A stretch of 64,000 nucleotides of DNA from Misgurnus anguillicaudatus (taxonomy: Eukaryota > Chordata > Actinopteri > Cypriniformes > Cobitidae), in NCBI RefSeq assembly GCF_027580225.2, contig NC_073361.2, positions 33,001,501-33,065,500 of the forward strand. The letters run 5' to 3'. Positions 53,781 through 64,000 of this stretch are shown here, one piece after another. The notes below the pieces were generated by a model. It had not been told where the DNA came from, made no database searches, and saw only the letters and a program-made list of their open reading frames with translations. Both the position numbers and the translations under genes were made by a program. Numbering within the stretch: the stretch's first letter is position 1; every line of letters begins with the position of its first letter.

Positions 53781-53996
53781 AAATCGTGCGCACGTTTTAG
53801 TAATTCGTTCCCTCGTTTAAGCTAAATCGTGCGCACGATTTAGTAATTCGTTCCCTCGTTTAAGCTAAATCGTGCGCACGTTTTAGTAATTCGTTCCCTC
53901 GTTTAAGCTAAATCGTGCACACGTTTTATTAACTCGTTCCCTCGATTAAGTTAAATCGTGGCCACGTTTTATGAATTAGTGCCCAGAATTTCATTT
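53781..53996. repeat. 43-bp tandem units in the left arm
   Basis: Starts of 'aaatcgtgcgcacg' or variants occur at about 53781, 53825, 53868, 53911 and 53954. Each has 'agtaattcgttccctcgttt'. The right arm carries inverted counterparts, 'aatcgagggaacgaattact' at 56310-56480. Confidence 0.88.
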
Positions 53997-54869
53997 AAAC
54001 CATCTGGACATTAACACAACGCTAACAAGATCAAATTCAACCTAGCCATTATTAATGACGCATACTTAATGCAGTTTTATAAATTCCTGCCAAGAATTTC
54101 ATTAAAATCATCGGAATAGTGACGCTTATTGCAGCTCAATGCATTAATACATTGCTATTAAGTATAAAATTCATACACCTTATGGCTTCTGTATATATAC
54201 AGTTTATTAACTCCTTCACAGAATTTAATAAAATATATAGGGACATAACGTGAGCTAACGCATTGATACAGTGCTATATAAGGATCAAATTCATACATCT
54301 TGGGTCTTAAACCGTTTTATTCCGTACATTCCTGCCCGGAATAATAAAAAAAATAATCGGGAAATTAACATGACCCTTAACGCATAAATACAGTGCTATT
54401 TAAAGATCAATCGATATATCTTATTAATGAGCCATACTTCATATACAGTTTTATTAATTCCTGTGCAGAATAAAAAAAACCTTAACACAACCTTTAGGAC
54501 ATTACCATGACGCTTAATGCATGCTAATGCATTAAATACAGTGCTTTTAAGATCAAAATCACTTTATTAATAAGTCACATATTCCTGCACAGAATTAAAA
54601 AACATATTGGGACATTAACGTGACGCAGTAATTAATTTTTTTCATTTATTTTGCCTTGACCAACTAAAAAATCACCCAAGTGACAAAGAGATTTTATTAA
54701 GTTATTTTATTTTAGTGATATTTAAGCCACTGAATTATTTAGTTTAATTAATTACTGCGTCACGGTAATGTCCCAATATGTTTTTTTTCTGGGCAGGAAT
54801 AAATAAAACGGAATGTGTATATGACTTATTAATAATGATTTTGATATTTTACTGTATTTAATGCATTAG

Positions 54870-55624
54870 CATCGCTGGTCAAACTGTGCAGCCTCTTTGC
54901 TTAACATAAAAGTGCTCAACCTGTTCGGCAGGTCCAACCATAGGGATTTTTAAAAATATATGGGGATCATTGAACGGCTCCTCCCCAAATGGCATAGCCT
55001 GTCGGCCTTTGATGTAAAAAGCCGCGCCGCTGAATGCTTGTTTATTGCAGGACATATGCGGTCGGATTGATCCGTCAAGCAGATAGACTATTTGATAGTA
55101 AGTGTGGATTAAGGATGTTTCAAATCTAGCTTGGTGGTCAGTACATGAATGGTTAAAATCAGCACATTTGCAAAGGTTTGTCTCCATATGGCTATAAATA
55201 TATATAATGCTGGAAAAACAGCAAAATAACTGAAATAAACTCTGAGGTAAATGAGCAATAACAGTGATTTTATATTATAAAAAAATTATATTTAAAGTTA
55301 TTCAAAGATGCACACATTATTCCATATTACTCCCTTTTATGAACACGTTCATCTCTGGCCTGGGTCTGTTATGTAATAGCTGATTGACAGGTGCGCAACT
55401 CCGTCTTTCGAACAGGTATAATTTTGTATAGTTACTCATTTAGGAAAATTATCCACGATTTAATGATTTTATTATTATTATGAAAATGTTTTTTTTTTTT
55501 TTTTTTGCAGATTGATTACGATTTGTATACCCTAGTTTAAATACAAGACCTTTTTTTTTTACCACGGAGGGCCGGTGGTATACGAAATTTCCCGGTAGAT
55601 TTTTTGGTCCCACTCCGCCCCTGA
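54870..55624. mobile_element. hAT-type remnant in the foldback centre
   Basis: On the minus strand the right end reads CAGGGGCGGAGTGGGACC, a hAT-type terminus, ending at 55624. The left end is not clear. The interior includes a 102-codon minus-strand frame and an A/T-rich stretch with poly(T) at 55489-55507. Confidence 0.55.
54879..55187 (-). CDS. Unrecognised 102-residue frame in hAT remnant
   Basis: The frame from an ATG at 55187 reads a Cys/His-containing start ('CKCADFNHSCTDHQ'), then 'IVYLLDGSIRPHMSC' and 'PFGEEPFNDPHIFLKIPMVG', and ends at 54879. Codon texture is better than the surrounding AT-rich DNA. It may be an exon carried by the hAT element or captured from a host gene. No family is recognised; a decayed transposase exon is the main alternative. 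Confidence 0.3.
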   Translation of the reverse strand: METNLCKCADFNHSCTDHQARFETSLIHTYYQIVYLLDGSIRPHMSCNKQAFSGAAFYIKGRQAMPFGEEPFNDPHIFLKIPMVGPAEQVEHFYVKQRGCTV

Positions 55625-56534
55625 CTGTTTTAATGCGTTAGGCGTCACATTAATGTCCCTACTTTTTAATGGCCTACTGGGCACGAATTAATAAAACTGT
55701 ATAAGACCCAAGGTGAATGAATTTGATCCTTACATAGCACTGTATCATGAGCTAGCTCACGTTAATGTCCCAATATGTTTTTTAATTCTGTGCAGGAATA
55801 AATAAAACGGACTATGTGACTTATTAATAAAGTGATTTTGATCTTAAAAGCACTGTATTTAATGCATTAGCATGCATTAAGCGTCATGTTAATGTCGGTT
55901 GTGTTAAGTTTTTCTTTTATTCTGCACAGGAATTAATAAAACTGTATATGAATTATGGCTCATTAATAAGGTATATGGATCAATCTTGATCTTTACATAG
56001 CACTGTATTTATGCGTTAAGCGTCATGTTAATGCCCCGATGGTTTATTTTTATTATTCCGGGCAGGAATGAATAAAACTGTTTAAGACCCAAGATGTATG
56101 AATTTGATTCTTATATAGCACTGTATCAATGCGTTAGCTCACGTTATGTCCCAATATTTTTTATGAAATTCTGGGAAGGAGTTAATAAAACTGTATATAT
56201 ACACGAGCCTAAGGTGTATGAATTTTATACTTAGCAATGTATTAATGCATTGAGCTGCGATAAGCGTCACTATTCCGATGGTTTAAATGAAATTCTGGGC
56301 ACTTATTCATAAAACGTGGGCACGATTTAAGTTAATCGAGGGAACGAGTTAATAAAACGTGGGCACGATGTAACTTAATCGAGGGAACGAATAACTAAAA
56401 CGTGCGAACGATTTAGCTTAATCGAGGGAACGAATTACTAAAACGCGGCCACGATTTAATAATTTGTGGGAACGAATTGCTAATTCGTGGCCACGATTTT
56501 AAAGGAAAGTTTTACCATGTCATCAGAAGGGCTC

Positions 56535-57240
56535 GTGTCCCAATTTGAAGGCTGTAAAAGAGAAAGTGATTTTTTTTTTAAGAAACAGATGGTGTACTTA
56601 CATAATCTACCAACAGAGGTCAACAGAGCCACGCTAACCAGCCAAACCCTGAGCCACAGACACAAGACTGACTTCTTAATGGTTGAATGATAAGCCTCAT
56701 ACAGCTTTTCAATTATTTTGTTTTGGTTTAACAGGGATCCAGAGACCTAACTCTGTACTGCTACTTTTATAAGTATGTTTTATTTAACATACTTACTTAA
56801 ATAGATTGAAACAAAATAAAGACACACATTTGTCACAATTAGTAAAATGACTGTTAAACACACACTGATATGTTTTTAGCTGATATGATGTTTTATGTAT
56901 GTCTTACATTTTTGCTTCCAATTAAAATGCTTAGCAGTTGTCTAAACTGAAATTCTTACAAAACAGTTATAATATTTAAGGCATTAAGACTAAATCTTGA
57001 ATGTTTTTAATAAAGATTATTTGTGTATGTGTAAAGTCTTTCAGGTGATTGTGTTCTTGTAAAGATTCAGTTGTAATGTGACGCATGAGTTGTTGTTGTC
57101 ATGGTGAGTTTTAGGAATGTCAGCTCTATATAATGTGACTTTACCGTCTGCTCTCTCACTATAACACACACTGTTAAAACCCATACAAACAAACTTTATC
57201 TTACTGACCACAATCTCACATCTACACTACACCAGAGACT
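56535..57240. other. Non-coding, between foldback and small repeat
   Basis: No gene recognised. A TATA-like ctctatataatg at about 57126 stands alone with no coding exon behind it. Confidence 0.4.
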
Positions 57241-57480
57241 TTCAAACTGTGTGCCGGGACCCACTTGTGGGATAAGGTTTGTTGATATGATATACCATAA
57301 GTTATTTTGATACTGCAATTAAACTAACATTTGATTTATAAAATGTCAAGGTAAACAAAAACAGTTCAATTAAATGAAAAATGTGTTTTCCTCAGATTTA
57401 TAAAAAAAAATGGTGGGTCCCAGTATAGACTATACCTATCTAAGTGGGTCGCAGAATAAAAGTGTGGTAAACCTATTCAC
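57241..57480. repeat. Possible short inverted-repeat element
   Basis: gccgggacccact near 57253 and, inverted, ggtgggtcccagt near 57413, with a second 'gtgggtcgcag' at 57446. The motif pairing suggests a small dispersed element; borders uncertain. Confidence 0.3.
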
Positions 57481-57821
57481 TACACAGTCTGCTTAAGTGC
57501 ATACAATTTCAGTAAGTGACAATAATTACCATATACTTCCCTTATACATGACAAATCTCATCTCCTGTAGGTTTCTATAGGAGACAGCAGGTGAATTATG
57601 GTCTGTTTGCAGAACAAAGCTGCTTGCTGTGATCCATGAGCTCACGGATACGACATCCTGTATCCTGGATGTTCTCCACTTATAAACCCATCCATGGATA
57701 CATCCTCTTACTTCTGGATCTTTACCTAATCCATCTCACAGTGCGGTTACTATGACAACCAATGTAATCTCTATCCACAGTACATTATATGACAACAACA
57801 TTCATGTCATTATTAAACATT
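57481..57821. other. Intergenic, nothing recognised
   Basis: No gene or delimited repeat. It lies just downstream of the predicted 3' end of aoc1. Confidence 0.4.
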
Positions 57822-58259
57822 TTTATTTTCCAAAATGTGTTAATCACACAAAAACAAGAGGTAAAGATATTGTGCATAAAAAATCAAGTCTGCTTTTAGA
57901 CCATTAATATTATTTTACAGACTTGGTGCTTTTCAGTACTCTGATGGGAATTTAAAAAAATGGGATTTGGATGCATTACATGCATCTGATATTTAATATA
58001 TTTAATTATCATGAAAATATGAAAAAGTCACATTTTAGGAAATCATTATGGTTCCGAAAACAAAATACACTTTAATTTTTTTAAGAATAAAAAATGACAG
58101 GGATGTTCATTACATTCACTTGAACATATAAACAGCTTCACATTATTTGTCATAATGATCTTTAACATGTTTATGATAAAGTATATAAAGCATTTTTACT
58201 CTGAACTCCTACATTTTATATACAGCACAAAACACAGATGAAATGAGTTCAGTCATTGT
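57822..58259 (-). other. aoc1: Probable aoc1 3' untranslated region
   Basis: Continues after the stop codon of the last aoc1 exon. A minus-strand AATAAA at 57822-57827 is a candidate polyadenylation signal. The extent is inferred. Confidence 0.4.
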
Positions 58260-58529
58260 CTACACACCAGCGTATGTGCCGTTATAATAGAAAGGTTTGT
58301 CTGAGACGCAGTGACCTACGACCTCTGGAGTCCATCTCTGAACCTTCGGCTGACCCTTTTCATCCGGTCGAACAATGACGGTGCTGCGGGACGCAAGCGA
58401 CGGGTCCTCATCAAAAAAGTTGAAGGGACGCAGGAAAAATCCCACAGCGTTTCCTGGAGTTGCCGTGTTGGGAATGTCTTCAGAGTGAGGAATGTGAAGG
58501 AATCCCACCGTCACCCAGGCAACCAAATC
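58260..58529 (-). CDS. aoc1: aoc1 last coding exon (copper amine oxidase C-terminus)
   Basis: On the minus strand, after a tgcctacag acceptor, the exon starts with Asp-Leu-Val and encodes about 89 residues to a TAG at 58260-58262. '[19 protein letters not shown]' contains the HIPHSED block that supplies a copper ligand His. '[19 protein letters not shown]' is the conserved end of the oxidase core. The C-terminus 'VQRWTPE' and 'YNGTYAGV' match diamine oxidase (AOC1) rather than AOC2/AOC3, which end in a different Cys-rich tail. The Cys in 'GHCVSDKPF' probably makes the inter-subunit disulphide. AOC1 is a secreted homodimeric topaquinone enzyme that oxidatively deaminates histamine and putrescine. 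The frame is clean, so the gene looks functional. Confidence 0.93.
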   Translation of the reverse strand, partial: DLVAWVTVGFLHIPHSEDIPNTATPGNAVGFFLRPFNFFDEDPSLASRSTVIVRPDEKGQPKVQRWTPEVVGHCVSDKPFYYNGTYAGV

Positions 58530-58744
58530 CTGTAGGCAAATACATCATTTGTTAACACTCAACTTAATGTCCTTTGCACTGTTGCAATGTGTGTGGTTTT
58601 ATATGTAAATACAGTATATATGCACTGCTTGTTTGGTGATGTTTGTAGTTGTCTTTTCAGACACATATGTTCCCTCTTGTTAAGTTCAGAAGAAGTTCAG
58701 AAAAGTAGTTGATTTATGAATAAACTAAGTAGTTAACATTACTT

Positions 58745-59116
58745 TTAAAGGTACACCATGTAAATTTTTGCAGCATCAAGTGGTGAGATTTTGGCCCAGT
58801 CCAAAGCTCACAAAGTTGCAAAGAGAAGCTACATTAGACTTCACACACCAAACATTTGAGGCAAATATGAGACAAATACGCGCTCTTTAGAGTAGTTTGT
58901 CCATTTAGGGCTCCTGTAGAAACATGACGGCTCAAAATGATGACTTTCATGTAAGGGGACCTGCGTTGTTTGTAGATAAAATGGCCCATTCAAAGGTAAT
59001 AAAAGCAATACCGTTCAGTTTGTAAGGTCTTTGTACAATACTAATAATATTGTTATGTATACTATATTGCATTTCTGTCAAGAGATCCTTTTAAAAGTTA
59101 CACAATGCACCTTTAA
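58745..59116. mobile_element. TTAA MITE
   Basis: Element 58749-59112 begins aggtacaccatgtaa and ends ttacacaatgcacct, flanked by TTAA at 58745-58748 and 59113-59116. Non-coding. Confidence 0.75.
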
Positions 59117-59690
59117 AATACATTCAGCTGTTATTCAACAACATAAAATACACATGGTCAAACCTTAAAGTCACAAAATTAAAATTAAAATGAGAAACTG
59201 TAATTTTTAAGGGAATATTGTGGGGTTTTTTTACAAATGACTTATCTGTGAGCTTCATTATTATGATTTTTTATATTTTTTTAATTCACAGAAGGTGCGT
59301 TAGTTCAGTGACAACACATTGAATGTGTCGTCCCTATATTAACACACCTTCTGTGTTATTATTCATTGTGCCGCCCACCACGGTCCTGCGATGTTAGATC
59401 AGAAATGTCTTGTCTGCAAGTGTTCATTTATCACTAAATAGAGTAACGCGAGTAACCAACTCATTTAAATTTCAGTAATTGTAACTGCGTTACTTGATTT
59501 AAAAAAATACTTTGTTACATGTTTATTACCGCTAAAAGCAGTGGAATTACAGTAACAGAATTAATTGTAACATGTTACTCCCATCACTGTTTTTAACACA
59601 ACTTGTGTTGTCTCTTTCATTTATTTTAACATGAAATAACTCATTAAATGGCATTACACACACAATATGTAAAAAAAATAATTTTTTGCA
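59117..59690. other. Intron sequence, nothing recognised
   Basis: AT-rich with no gene or delimited repeat. Confidence 0.4.
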
Positions 59691-60190
59691 GTGTGTCTTC
59701 ATGATCTTTCATTAAAAACTCAAATCTCCTCTCCTCCTCAAAACGATCTCTCTTTACTTCCAATCATATGTTATGGCAGGTGGGCGGGGTCCTGGAAAAG
59801 ATTTCAGCAAATAGCAACAACACAACTTCAAACAATCCAATCCGTTCTCAGTGGGAGAATTCAAGTCCAGCCCTAACTTTTTTTCATTTCAGAAACCTTT
59901 TCATATATGTCACCATGGGAAAATAAAACAACTACTTTAATTTCATGCCGACTTTAAATGGAAGCTCCTAAACTGTGAAATGATCTGCCTGTTGGACATG
60001 CCCCTTCATTATCTTTATCATAACTTTATCTTATCTTAAAACTTATCTTTTATCCTTGGCCTTTGACATCTGATGTTGACATTCTGCTTTATCTATTTTA
60101 CATTGTCTTACTATGTATTGGTTTTATTGTTTGTTTAGCACTTTGTTTAACTTTGGTTGTTTGGTAATGCTCTATAAATAAGGTTTGAGT
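59691..60190 (+). mobile_element. L2-type LINE 3' end
   Basis: A decayed C-terminal part, with 'ctcctaaactgtgaaatgat' at about 59966-59985 in the position of the WNDLP block. A 3' tail with 'tagcactttg', 'gctctataaataaggtttga' and a short TTGAG repeat end at about 60195. No open frame. Confidence 0.6.
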
Positions 60191-60317
60191 TGAGTTAAAT
60201 GTGACTTTTGAAACTGTTGTGTGTCTTATCAATGTAAAAGCTCTTCCAGCAGCACCAGATGGCTCAACAGCTTCTTCTCCCTCCAGGCTGTGAGATTTAA
60301 TCCTATTTCATGCATTC

Positions 60318-61075
60318 AGACTAAGGCCACATCTACATATAGCCAGGTATTTAGAGAAACAAATATTTCCCCGCCTCCGTAATCAATAATAATATGAAGA
60401 GTTTCTTTGCAAAACGAGATCAGAAATCTCGTTTTTTGGTTGTGCATTCCAATTAATATCAATGCAACAGCAGTTGGTTTGTTTTGATTTAAACCTTCAT
60501 AACTTAAAAAATACAGCTAAGTAGCACCATAAAAAACAAAATAATAACATGATAACATAATAATAAACATGTTTTGACACAAATGTAAAAAAATGAATTT
60601 ATCTCGTTTTGCAACGAAACTCTTCATATCGTGCACACAACATTGTTTTCAAAAAACTTGTCATTTACACCAACCTGCATAAATATGCCGTCAAGCACCA
60701 TAATAACTATGCCAAACCTATGGGCGGCAGTGTAGGTAGAGGAATAAAGCCATGCAAGCCAATCAAAATCCTCAGAATTGACACCAACGAATAACACGAG
60801 CGACTTCCTGTTCCTTTCAAAACAGCAAACATAGGATGCTCACATGACGTTAAGCATTTTCTGGCACATAATGTGACGTTTCAGAACCTAAAACCCTGTT
60901 TCTCCCCATTTGAGACGGCAACACATAGCCGGGTTTATCAGAAATCTCCACTTTGGCCGAATGTTTAAAAAAATCATTTTCTGTGATAAAATAGGGCTTT
61001 TGTGTAAATGAGAGGCCAAACTGCAGGGAAATATCTGCGTCTTTCCTTTGTGTAAACAGGCGATTATTAACAAAG
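60318..61075. repeat. Interspersed element with nested MITE
   Basis: 'ggccacatctacatatagcc' on the left and 'tgtttctccccatttgagac ... tagccgggttt' on the right suggest one dispersed element. Ends are not certain. The nested MITE is listed separately. Confidence 0.35.
60392..60629. mobile_element. Nested MITE with 28-bp inverted termini
   Basis: ATATGAAGAGTTTC at the left continues through 'ttgcaaaacgagat'. The right end is its inverted copy with one change (t/g). It is 238 bp and non-coding. Confidence 0.75.
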
Positions 61076-62130
61076 TTTAATTGGAGTTGTAATGCTCATG
61101 CTAAACAAATGCAAAATGTAAAAAAAGCGTTTGACAGAGTATTTCTGGGCGAAACTAACTCCTTCTCTTTCCTACAAGTTTCAGAAAGTTTTTTTTCAAG
61201 CATGGGTACTTGTTACGTATCATTAACCTTACATTCCTCATAAGGGCTCTTCCCCTGGGAAGACACGCCCACACGTCAATCACAGTGAGAGTGAACGAGG
61301 ATGCTCATTAGCATTGTTCCTTCGAGTAAAAGTCACAGGAATCACTGCACACGACAGCTTTGTTTTATATCAAGAATCAAACAATAGCACAAAAGAAGTG
61401 GGTTTGTAGATGTAAGGAGAAGAAACCCTTGTTCAGATTTCCAAGTAAGCCAGCCTTATAGAAACAATTGATATAGTTTGTTTATCTGGGGTAGCAGTGG
61501 AGTTTTGCATGCGTGTTTGTTTAACGCTGGATTTCATTGAAATGGGGCGGTCCCAACCGGTTCATGAGTCACAGGTGGTAAGTAAAACTGGATCAAATGT
61601 CTGTGATTTGTTGGCAATCGGCGTGTAAGTGCATATAATGTAAACACAAACATGTAGTGAATCATAAGTTATACAGAGATAGTGGGATAAAGTTTTGTTT
61701 GTGTTGCTTGCTTGTGATTCGCTCCTAGCGGTGAACGCCTCCAAGATCTTGTGCTTTTCTGGAAAGAATCTCTAGAGCTGATCCGTCTTTTATAAATCTA
61801 ATAAAACTAAATACTCTTCAGAGATATGAAGGATGTAATACTACTCTAGAGGTACTCAGGATTAACGTGAGATGAGAAGAAACATTCTGTGTTATGTGAG
61901 CTTTAAGGTTTATCCTTTATGTTGTTGCAATGTGTTCAGTTGTGCACTGTGTGATTATATTTATGTATACTTGTATAGTGTATAGATTTAAAAGCATTAC
62001 TTCTTTAGCATTGGCCAGCATGCATAAAAAATGTATGTAGGCCTACTATGTGCTCTTGAATAATTGTATTGTCAATATCATGTGGTCCTGTGACAACTCT
62101 GAAACACAACATTATTAAATGTCTTTTGTT
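61076..62130. other. Intron sequence, nothing recognised
   Basis: No gene, RNA or delimited repeat seen. Confidence 0.4.
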
Positions 62131-62262
62131 TCTGTAGCTCAGTTAATAGAATATCATTTTAGCAACACAAGTTGCGGGTTTGATTACTGGGAAACAAAGA
62201 TGCAGTCTGACATACTGATAAATAAATGTATAGACTCTATGACTTGTCAGTCGCTTTGATAA
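62131..62262 (+). mobile_element. tRNA-derived SINE
   Basis: 'tgtagctcagttaatagaa' fits an RNA polymerase III A box and 'gcgggtttgattactggga' a B box (GGTTCGA consensus, here ggtttga). The 3' part 'cttgtcagtcgctttgataa' is the conserved tail of fish tRNA-type SINEs. It is diverged and has no clean tRNA fold, so it is not a tRNA gene. Confidence 0.7.
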
Positions 62263-62649
62263 CATGAATTTGTAATTTTCACATGTGAATGTATTATTCC
62301 ATGTTACCCAACACAACAGTCACTTTTAAAATTAACCACATTATAAGATTTTGTTATATGACAAAATTTGTATAATTATACACTAATATTGGAAAAATAG
62401 CATTTGTTGCTGTCTTTGTGACATCACTTCCTGTTCCTCTTGCATACAGTTTTAGGTTTGAAGCTCTGTTATTTTAGATTTTAAATCTTTTTGTTTATCT
62501 TTTTCTGTTTATTATTTGTTCACTATCATGGTAATTTTTTCTCTGAATAGATCATCTAAAAATCTTACATTGCTTTTGTTTGTTATTCTCCTGTTTAAAT
62601 TGAGACTGTGTCTGTAGACCCTCATCTGTGCTCTGCACATTTTGTTTAC

Positions 62650-62782
62650 CTGGTTAACAATGTTTTCATTGTTGCGAATAAAGTCCTCGAAAGAAACAAG
62701 AGGTTCCCAGGGTTCATTCTGGGTGTAAATGCTGCTGCTGGTGGTCTCGCTGTCTTTGTGTCTGGTTACAGCCAATTGATAT
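62650..62782 (-). CDS. aoc1: aoc1 penultimate coding exon
   Basis: A 133-base exon on the minus strand between a tctgactgcag acceptor and a cag|gtaaac donor. It encodes '[19 protein letters not shown]', then '[20 protein letters not shown]'. These are the residues that precede the last exon in copper amine oxidases; the 'AVTR' and 'NNENI' wording is that of AOC1. The entry intron is phase 2 and the exit intron phase 0, in agreement with the Asp-Leu-Val start of the last exon. The segment belongs to the catalytic-core beta-sandwich near the dimer arm. Upstream exons lie beyond the window. Confidence 0.92.
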
Positions 62783-62938
62783 CTGCAGTCAGAGAAGAGA
62801 AAACAAACTTCTTCAGAATGCACAAGAGAGACTTAAAAGTTAACTTTTGCGACATATTTGTGACCATGTCTGTGAAATCCAGGCTAAAGTCTCATAATTG
62901 AATGATGAAATTTTACATGTCTTTACAGAGTGTGCTAT

Positions 62939-63460
62939 CCAGTCTCATGTAGATGTGTATAAATAGCACGAAGTGTGAAATCGTGCAATACATACACCAA
63001 ATTCCAATTTGGCGTGCATATGATACGTCAGTCCTTCCCATTCACTTAAACGGTGCATCTTTTTTTGTCATTTTATTTATTGCTTTCTCTTTTTATCCTG
63101 TTTTTTTTTCTGTTTGGGTTTAGGGTTAGATTTGAGATTTGCCTAAGGAGGTTATTTAATATACAGGTTTCTCCATGTTTTTGTCTATATTTAAGCCATG
63201 GTTGCTTGGAGTTGGGGTTAGAATTGGGGTTTGGGTTAGGATGTCATTTTTATAAAACAAAAAGTTGTTCTAACCCTAAACATAAGCGAAAAAAATAGCA
63301 AAAAAATGGAGAAACCAATAAATAAAACTACAAAAAAAGATGTGGTATTTAAGTGAATGGGAAGGACTGCCGTATCATATGCACGCCAAAGTAAAATTTG
63401 CTGTATGTATTGCACGATTTTCACACTTCGTGCTATTTATACACATCTCCGTGAGACTGG
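62939..63460. mobile_element. Palindromic MITE with ~130-bp inverted arms
   Basis: The left ccagtctcatgtagatgtgt and its inverted partner on the right start arms that match over about 130 bases, including 'ataaatagcacgaagtgtg' and 'cagtccttcccattcactta'. The 230-base centre has 'ggtta(g/a)gg'-like simple sequence. Non-coding. Confidence 0.8.
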
Positions 63461-63623
63461 GTTTGACTGGGTCACATGTTTAAAAACCCTTTAATCTCTC
63501 TTTTCTCTCTCCTTAAACAGGTTGTGTCTCTAAAAAACATCATTTGTAAGCTAACCCAGCAGGCATATGACTGACCTTCAACATTGAAATATTGTTGAAA
63601 CAATGTCAGTTCTTGTTTCAAAG

Positions 63624-63696
63624 TTATTAACCTTTTGCAACCGTTTAGCATTAACTGTACAACAGTTAATGCTAAACGGTTGCAAAAGGTTAATAA
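63624..63696. repeat. Perfect 35-bp hairpin with 3-base loop
   Basis: 63624-63658 and 63662-63696 are exact reverse complements, with aca between them. The arm reads ttattaaccttttgcaacc and continues to actgt. It lies in a repeated sequence ('gttgaaacaatgtcagtt' and 'ggttaaaataatgtcagtt' on each side). Confidence 0.95.
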
Positions 63697-63749
63697 AATG
63701 TTTAAAAACCAGCATTAAAGTTTGGTTAAAATAATGTCAGTTGTTTGTT

Positions 63750-64000
63750 CCCCTGCTGAAAAAACCAGCATCAAACCAGCATGAACCAGCATGGGAATTA
63801 TGCTGGTCTATGCTGGTTTAGCTGGTGGTCACAGCATACCAGCACCAAAACACAACATATGCTGGTATGACCAGCATGGGATGCTGGTGCTAATGCTGGT
63901 TTAGCTGGTGTTAATGCTGGTGCTGATGCTGGTGCTAATGCTGGTGCTGATGCTGGTGTTCACAAGCAAACCAGCACCAAAACACAACATATGCTGGTCT
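63750..64000. repeat. CCAGCA/TGCTGG minisatellite-bearing repeat
   Basis: Many copies of accagcat and its complement atgctggt, including a run of 'gctggtgctaatgctggtgc' units at 63889-63955. The repeat continues past the window end. It is typical of fish DNA elements with CCAGCA motifs. Confidence 0.85.

Larger units (their letters stand above)
53704..56534. mobile_element. Giant foldback element of tandem repeats in inverted arms
   Basis: The outermost gagcccttctgatgacat (53704) is mirrored at 56534. Inside, each arm has about five 43-bp units (left 53781-53990, right about 56290-56480) containing palindromic cgtgcgcacg or cgtggccacg. Five or six units of about 110-120 bp follow ('acagtgctat', 'cattaacgtgacgc', 'attcctgcccggaat'-like), repeated inverted in the right arm. 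A smaller inversion occurs at 54600-54850. A hAT remnant occupies the centre. No coding capacity of its own. Confidence 0.85.
58530..62649 (-). other. aoc1: aoc1 intron, 4.1 kb, loaded with repeats
   Basis: Bounded by a cag|gtaaac donor at 62650/62649 and a tgcctacag| acceptor at 58530/58529; the intron is phase 0. Contains a TTAA MITE, an L2 tail, a MITE and a SINE. No further exon was found in it. Confidence 0.85.
62783..64000 (-). other. aoc1: aoc1 upstream intron, start not reached
   Basis: No other aoc1 exon is found up to the window end. The intron holds a palindromic MITE, a perfect hairpin and a CCAGCA-type repeat. Confidence 0.7.

Noticed and set aside
57120..57180. Promoter of a plus-strand gene at the TATA-like motif
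   Set aside because: No coding exon, CpG feature or splice structure follows before the aoc1 3' end.
62131..62205. Possible tRNA gene
   Set aside because: A and B boxes are present but the acceptor stem and anticodon arm do not fold, and the 3' part is a SINE tail.

Overview
The window is vertebrate nuclear DNA, most probably from a cyprinid-type teleost. The only host gene is the 3' end of aoc1 (diamine oxidase, copper amine oxidase 1) on the minus strand: two coding exons at 62650-62782 and 58260-58529. Almost everything else is transposable-element sequence. The repertoire (L2-clade and Tx1/L1-type LINEs, Tf1/sushi chromovirus LTR elements, a DIRS tyrosine-recombinase element, hAT, PIF/Harbinger, piggyBac-like and TTAA MITEs, a tRNA-type SINE) is what fish genomes carry. 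No CRISPR array, bacterial operon or free-standing RNA gene is visible.

Layout. 1-1788: an L2 3' end, an unnamed repeat and a hAT terminus. 1789-16200: one plus-strand L2 LINE split by a hAT transposon (2460-15106, TSD gtcatatc). That hAT is split by an L1-type LINE (2764-12216, TSD aatctaaaaagac), and the LINE is split by a young chromovirus (3269-9026, TSD tccgg). It is a four-level stack with every duplication legible. 16213-21150: a terminal-inverted-repeat transposon carrying exon-like pieces and, nested in it, a cargo-less Harbinger element and a TTAA MITE. 21340-23046: a second L1-type 3' end. 23440-28036: a minus-strand L2-like LINE broken up by three LTR insertions of the Tf1/sushi kind (one non-autonomous with a peptide-repeat internal region, one TRIM-like with identical LTRs, one solo LTR). 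28100-30440: LINE tails, a minus-strand endonuclease fragment and MITEs. 30440-34770: an L2 LINE with an SGNH-esterase ORF1 and an ORF2 carrying a hAT MITE. 35012-35942: three 315-bp tandem units. 36413-42325: a minus-strand LINE interrupted by a solo LTR (TSD ctatc) and by an unclassified 2.3-kb insertion (TSD taaca). 42461-49530: a piggyBac-like repeat with four 180-bp units, containing a decayed DIRS element (43477-49400) whose inverted repeats and internal complementary region are still readable. 49600-51160: MITEs and a possible solo LTR. 51255-53686: a piggyBac-like non-autonomous element. 53704-56534: a giant foldback element built of tandem repeats in mirror-image arms, with a hAT remnant in the middle. 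57800-64000: the aoc1 3' end and its introns, with MITEs, a SINE, an L2 tail, a perfect hairpin and a CCAGCA-type repeat.

How parts work together. aoc1 encodes a secreted or vesicular quinone-cofactor amine oxidase; only its C-terminal catalytic-core segment is here. Among the mobile elements, the chromovirus at 3269-9026 is the only one with all domains (gag, protease, RT, RNase H, integrase, chromodomain) present. One in-frame stop codon separates its RT from its RNase H. Three different LTR families here show the same arrangement: the bases just inside the 5' LTR are complementary to an LTR site about 30 bases after a TATA-like motif. This matches the self-primed reverse transcription established for Tf1.
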